A stretch of DNA of 64,000 bases, from the NCBI GenBank assembly GCA_949152475.1, contig OX424569.1:23977950-24041949 (forward strand). Direction: 5' to 3'. Source of the stretch: Terebella lapidaria (lineage: Eukaryota; Annelida; Polychaeta; Terebellida; Terebellidae). This document shows positions 58,769 through 64,000 of the stretch, piece by piece (position 1 is the first letter of the stretch; every line of letters begins with the position of its first letter). The notes beneath the pieces were generated by a model. It ran no database searches. It had not been told where the DNA came from and saw nothing but the letters and a program-made list of their open reading frames with translations. A program made the translations under genes and the position numbers.

Positions 58769-61700
58769 TCATAGAGAGGAAAATAGTTTTTCCATCGTGG
58801 ATTCAACAGCGCTAATTTCGTATTCACAATTTTTCATCAAAATATTTTTCTCGATAAGGATTTTTTCCTTTAACATCTGTAGATATTGCAGGAAGAAAAT
58901 GGAACGATCATATCTCTTACACAAGTAAATATAATATTTAGCTAATATTAGACAAAAATTCAAAAGGTTGATATTATGGTCGTTGCCTGGAAATCCAAAC
59001 AAGACAATTTGATCAGTGAGTTCTTCGACAACATAAAGATTTATATCGTTCCACCAGGTTTTGAAAGATAACCAGAAGTGTTTCACAGCTTGACATGATA
59101 TGAAGTAATGACATATATCATCAACCGAACCTTCGTCACAGCGTGAACAAACATCTGAAGATACTATTTTCCTAGTGTATAACCAACTATTGCATGGTAT
59201 GACTCGATGTATTATCCTATATTGGAATGATTGCAAATTAGTTTCTCTGCATGCCCTTAAAGGACATTCGAAGATATCAGTCCAGTTTGCTTTCGTACTT
59301 ATACTATTATATTTTTGTTCCCATTTGGGAACACAAGCAGGACTGTGGTTTCTCGTTTTCATATCAATGTAAATCCAGTATATACGTTTTGAAGTTAAAC
59401 TAGTTAAATCTAATACATCTTCATTGTATTTGATGCAAAATGTGTTTGAGTCTGATGAGCAGTTTGATATGTTTGTGTTGATGTATTCTACCCATTGTTT
59501 GGGAATTGCTTGCTTGATTTTAATATAATCGAAGAAGTTGATATGTAAATGAAAACGGTCATTGATTGCTTCCAGACCTAGAATGTTACCATCAGTATCA
59601 AACAGATCATGCACATATTTCAACCCATGGCGGTGATAATTCATCCAATTGATCGTATTTGGGTCTAATTTTATATAAGAGTTAAACCATAAAGGTTCTA
59701 AAAAATAGTCTTCTTGCTCTAAAGTTAACGTACTTCGTAGTTCAAACCAAGTTTTCAAAATTGTTCGATAAAAATTAGGTAATCGATCAGAAATGTATGG
59801 GTTCATATATCTACATCGTATCAAATAGTCCAGTGATATATTTATAAGGAGTTCGTCCAGAACGATTTTCCAAATGGATTCCGATTTGAATGATCTCCTT
59901 ATCCAGGAGAGCTGGAGGGATTTGATTTTACTATCTATATCGATCATTTTCAATCCACCATCTTCCAGCTTTTTAATAACAGTGTTTTTGGATATTTTAT
60001 TCACCTTACTGTTCCAGAGAAACTCTAGAAACATACTGTCCAATTCTTTGATAAATCTCACAGGTGTTTCCAAACATGAACAAGTATACACTACAAGTGA
60101 GGCCGCTAAGGTATTGATAACAGTTACTTTTCCTTTCAATGATAGATTTCTTTGTTTCCAAATTTTCAATATGGTTTTTATTTTCATCAGTTTTGGCTCA
60201 AAATTATATCGAAAGTTGTCTTTCTCGTTATCACATACATGGACGCCTAGCAACTTAATGGGTCCTTCATTCCACTGAACACCTGTGTCTTGTTTGAATC
60301 GCATATGTTTCCCGATCATGAAAGCTTGGGTTTTATCAATATTTATTTTTAGTCCAGAGATTTTATGAAATTGTGTAAAGAATTCCAATGCGTGTGTGAT
60401 GGATCCAGTGTCGTTTAATATTAGTGTCGTATCATCTGCCAACTGGCTTATTTTGATTTCTCGCTTCTTCAATTCAATGCCTTTTATTTTGCGGTTGCTC
60501 CTGATGCTATTGGCCATTACTTCGGCAATTAGTATGAACAGATATGCAGATATGGGGCATCCTTGTCGAACACCTCTCTCAAGATAAAAAAAGTCAGAAA
60601 AATAGCCATTATTAATAGTGGCACTTTGTATATTGGTATATATTATTTTTATCCATTTTCTAAATTTTGGCCCAAAATTGAAGGTCTTGATGGTTTCGTG
60701 TAGGAAATTCCAATTAACGGTGTCGAAAGCTTTTTCAAAATCTATCAGTAAGAGAACAGCGGTCATTTTTTTAAACTTACAGTAATCAATGATATCTGAT
60801 ATCGCACGGATATTTTCACCGATGTATCGGCCTTTGACATACGCATTCTGGTCGCTATTAATCAATCTCGGTAGTACCTTTGACAGGTGTATAGAGATGA
60901 GTTTAGTAATTATTTTATAATCTGTAGTGAGTAAGCTTAGTGGTCTCCAGTTTTTCAAGTAAATCTGTCTTTATCTTTCTTCGGTATCAAAGTAATTATT
61001 CACCGCTTTTGGTTAATTGACATTTCACCTTTTTCATAGGCATATTTGATGGAGTCAGTCACTAAGTTTTTGATATCGGACCAGAAAAATTTGTAAAATT
61101 CCGGCGGCAAGCCGTCAATGCCTGGTGTTTTTCCGTTTTTGAGCTCCTTGAGCGCTCTGCCACATTCACTTTCTGTGATGTTTATTTCGCACAATTCAGC
61201 GTCATCTGCACTTAGCTTTATTTTACTGCTTGCTTCAAATATGTTGATGTGCATATCGAGTTTGGAACTATCTTTCGATGTTGAGCTTTCAGAATAGAGC
61301 CTTTTGTAAAATAACATTTGTTCAGTCAAAATTTCGGGAGGGTTACGAATAATGTTTCCGTCTATATTCAGTTGCGTGATATGTTTGTTTTCATGATTTT
61401 TTTTTCTCGAGGTTTAGGAAGTATGAGGAGTTTTTTTCTCCTTCTTCAGCCCATTTAACCTTCGATCGTAATATTATTCCCGAAATAGGTTCGTCGGAAA
61501 TGCTTTTCAATTCCTGTTCTATGGCAGCTATTTCTTCTGCCTCGTTGTCTATGTTTGTGTTGTTCATAATATGCCTTTGTAGAGATTTCAACCTATTTTC
61601 CAACTGTTTCTCATGGTCTAATCGTTTCTTCTTAGCGTTTTTACAATAAAATATTGTGGCTGTTCGCACATCCATTTTAATCATTTCCCAAAGCATTCCG

Positions 61701-62566
61701 CTATTACACTTCTCGTGGGTAAGTTTGCTGGAGGCTATAGTATTTTTAATTAATTGAATATAATCATTTTCTTTAAGAATTTTGGAGTTAAACTTCCAGT
61801 AAGACGGTCCTCGTGGTTGAATGTGTGAATGAGTTACTGATAGTTGTATTAGGTTATGATCTGACAAGGTACAGGGAAGTATGTCTACGTTTGTGATTTT
61901 ATTAGCGATATGATCAGAGATTATCCAGTAATCTAACCTTGTGAAAATGTGCTTCTTTTTACAATGCCACTTGTACATCTTCCCTCCTTCATTCATAACT
62001 CTCCAAATGTCACATAGATTATAGACATCCATCAAGGCAAGAAGTTCTTTTCTGTATTTTATACATGTCATATGCGTAGATGTTCCGCCTTTCTTGTCTA
62101 TTTTGGGGTCAATTGCAATGTTGAAGTCTCCACCAATTATGATGTTATGGTCATCGAATTCGGATATTATACTTTTTATTTGCTGCAAAAGGTTTATTTG
62201 TTCATTTTCATGTCCTTGAGTTGGCGCGTAGATGTTCACAATGATGTATTTGACTTGGAAGCAATTGATAACGATGCAGATATACCTCCCGTTAGGGTCT
62301 ATTATTGTATCATCAATGTTATATTCAAATGATGAAGGTAACATAATTAACGTACCTCTGCTTCTTGAGCTACCGTGTGAAAAAATTAGGTCCCCGTCCC
62401 ACTCATTTTTCCAAATGTTTTCTAGCTCAGGTGTACTGTGTGTTTCCTGTAATAGCGCTATTCCTTTTGGTTTAGATTTAAAAAATTCAAAGACCTTTCG
62501 CCTTTTTCTGAAATCAGTTTTTAGTCCTCGTACATTAAGAGAATAAATGTTAAGATTGTTATCCAT
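58769..62566 (-). pseudogene. LINE ORF2: APE endonuclease + reverse transcriptase, three breaks
   Basis: Start MDNNLNIYSLNVRGLK at 62,566. The endonuclease has LNVRGL, LLQETHS, IIGGDFNIAID and TLSDHNLIQLSV, i.e. the expected Asn, Glu, Asp/Asn and His residues. The reverse transcriptase has KNWRPLSLLTTDYKI, YVKGRYIGENIR, LLIDFEKAFDTVNW, RGVRQGCPISAYLF and ISQLADDTTLI (ADD catalytic pair), then a long C-terminal region with CSRCDEGSVDDICHYFISC. Wording is that of the Tx1/L1 group. Breaks: a frameshift in an A run near 61,400; a stop where a Gly codon is expected (QKR-stop-IITLIPKKDK) near 60,992; and a one-base loss near 60,963 just before LKNWRP. About 1,265 residues in all. Confidence 0.85.
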
Positions 62567-63256
62567 AATTGCATAGATTATAATATATCCATAAACCTTT
62601 ACACAAGATGAAATGTGATTTGAGCGATAAAACGTACAATAACTGTTCAGTGCAACAAAGTATTTCAAGCATGATTATTACAAAAGAATACATGTGCAAA
62701 AACGTGAGCTGTAATATTTCAACTGTGATTTTGGCGACTTGCAGTATGTCTGAGTTTTGATAATTGTTTGCATGTTTTAATTAATCAAGGCATATGTTAT
62801 ATACAACTGCATGGACTATAAAATTAATGTTGCATACCATTTACGCGATCTGACTGTATATAAACTACATAAAACTTAAAAGCTTGGTTTGCCTTTTCCG
62901 CAATGATACGCAATGAGAAACAGGAACAATACAAGTGACGATACTCTATAAGGCTTGCATAAATTGAATGTTGTATTACATTATTAACTCATTCGGGTGC
63001 ATGATCAGAACATCTCAATCGGAGTCTTCAAGGCCAAGTACAAGCAAAAGCTCACCTGCAATCCCTTCAGACAACGACAGAGGCGCTCAGAGCATGCATC
63101 CGTGTCTATAAAACTGAACACAAATTATACATAATGGACATTGAAACGTCGTTGGTATGAGAGTATTTGTCATCAGAATTAAAACAAGGAGAATATTATC
63201 CACAGTACATGTAGTTCACTTACATTATCTGATAATGTGGAGCATCAAGCACCGCC
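62567..63256. other. Spacer between LINE ORF1 and ORF2
   Basis: About 690 bases with no recognisable frame or domain, long for a LINE inter-ORF gap. The ORF2 frame is open for 34 more codons upstream of the chosen Met, but that part is not conserved-looking. Confidence 0.5.
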
Positions 63257-63913
63257 TTACACACATACGCGTGATTTTAGCCGGATAACCGTTCCGTTGA
63301 AGAATGACTTTAGGGCAGCGGTGCCTTTGAAATTCAAATGTAATCCATCTGCACAAAACATAGATGTATCCAGTGTTTTATCCACAGAGATGAACGGCCT
63401 CCACGTATAGAGAAACTCACAGTTGTGTCGTTTAGCTAGTCGTCGCAGCTTGGTGTTGATCTGTTGTCTCTTGTGGTCATCAGCGATATTGTCCTTAGGT
63501 CGCGGGATAATTGCTGAGATGGCGATTTTTACGAGTGGTTGATGGCTTATGATCACGCGAAGTAGTTTCTCGTATCCAGAGATTATGTCATCTTCCGACT
63601 TCGACTGCAGATCGTTTGTGCCGACATGTAGGATAATACACTTAAAAGTGGATATTTTGGTACGGTTCATTTTTACACTCCATGTCAGAGAATTTATGTT
63701 AGCCCCTGGGTAGGCTTGGACACACATGTGTTTCGTGTTTTTCACAAATTTGCACATGCTGTCGCTTATTAACGTGAAATCGTTTGTTGTTTTCCCTGCC
63801 CATCTATATACATAATGTTTGTATGGACATTTTGGTCCTGTCATTCGTTCATGGATTTCATCGAAAACCGTACGCACTGGACACAATTTAACCTTCAACG
63901 TTTTGCGTGACAT
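63257..63913 (-). CDS. LINE ORF1: SGNH-hydrolase-like protein, 218 aa, intact
   Basis: An in-frame TAA lies eight codons upstream, so MSRKTLKVKLCPVRT is the true start. The SGNH blocks are all visible: LISDSMCKF (Ser nucleophile, block I), AYPGANI (Gly, block II), ILHVGTNDL (Asn, block III) and ADGLHLNFKG (Asp-x-x-His, block V). Esterase-type ORF1 proteins are known from CR1/L2-like LINEs; here the partner ORF2 reads as Tx1/L1-like. A role in binding element RNA or lipids is possible but unproven. The reading frame is complete. Confidence 0.8.
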   Translation of the reverse strand: MSRKTLKVKLCPVRTVFDEIHERMTGPKCPYKHYVYRWAGKTTNDFTLISDSMCKFVKNTKHMCVQAYPGANINSLTWSVKMNRTKISTFKCIILHVGTNDLQSKSEDDIISGYEKLLRVIISHQPLVKIAISAIIPRPKDNIADDHKRQQINTKLRRLAKRHNCEFLYTWRPFISVDKTLDTSMFCADGLHLNFKGTAALKSFFNGTVIRLKSRVCV

Positions 63914-64000
63914 CTTGCTTTTCCTCTCGTTGTTGTTTTAGCGAAGCTCGTATTGTCATAAACTTTAAATTTAGAAATTTTGTAAAACGACACACCGAGT

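Larger units (their letters stand above)
58389..64000 (-). mobile_element. Tx1/L1-like LINE, nearly full length, 5' end beyond the window
   Basis: A ~36-base poly-T run at 58,389-58,424 is the minus-strand poly(A) tail. Then come a ~340-base 3' UTR, ORF2 (58,769-62,566, endonuclease plus reverse transcriptase), a ~690-base spacer and ORF1 (63,257-63,913, SGNH hydrolase). The 5' UTR continues past the right edge. The intact tail and ORF1 together with only three breaks in ORF2 suggest a fairly young copy. Confidence 0.88.

Overview
The window looks like nuclear DNA of a marine invertebrate animal, most likely a non-vertebrate deuterostome (lancelet, hemichordate or echinoderm grade). The grounds are AT-rich DNA with frequent ACATGTA and TAGGCCTA words, small phase-1 exons shuffled into a PAN/mucin/sushi membrane protein, a C2H2 regulator with kilobase introns, and a dense mix of Harbinger, CMC-type, mariner-like, Tx1/L1-like and Penelope-like elements. 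I cannot name the species.

Layout. 1-5,558 is gene-poor and holds two TA-flanked MITEs, one of them a strongly folded GA/CT-rich element. 5,559-11,740 is a three-exon minus-strand gene for a 535-residue four-finger C2H2 protein, with a polyA signal and a CCAAT/CpG-rich candidate promoter. 11,740-18,750 is intergenic. 18,755-28,406 is a 14-exon minus-strand gene; every splice junction I placed keeps phase 1 and gives one 1,135-residue open frame: signal peptide, 2 PAN/Apple, Thr/Ser mucin stalk, 9 sushi (CCP) modules, TM and short tail. A broken Harbinger transposon (22,005-24,838) sits in its sixth intron. 28,407-33,990 is mostly empty apart from a near-perfect 97-bp hairpin and a 22-bp minisatellite.

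34,000-54,900 is a graveyard of nested repeats: a tRNA-derived SINE, two TIR elements, several solo-LTR fossils, and one 9.5-kb CACTG...CAGTG transposon (42,032-51,518) inserted into a solo LTR and itself carrying a mariner-like MITE. That transposon has two plus-strand genes: a zinc-finger TNP2-like transposase broken by about three frameshifts, and an eight-exon accessory gene that I can splice into one intact 533-residue frame whose first ~78 residues resemble a CIDE-N domain. Its subterminal DNA is packed with TGAACAC..GTGTTCA palindromes and a 21-bp half-site array, as expected of binding sites for an element-encoded protein. This is the most interesting system here.

54,911-58,195 is a Harbinger-like TIR element (TTA duplication) carrying a broken Penelope-like retroelement, and 58,389 to the right edge is a nearly full-length minus-strand Tx1/L1-like LINE with an intact SGNH-esterase ORF1 and an ORF2 with three breaks. 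All calls are from reading the sequence; family names rest on motif recognition, not on a search.
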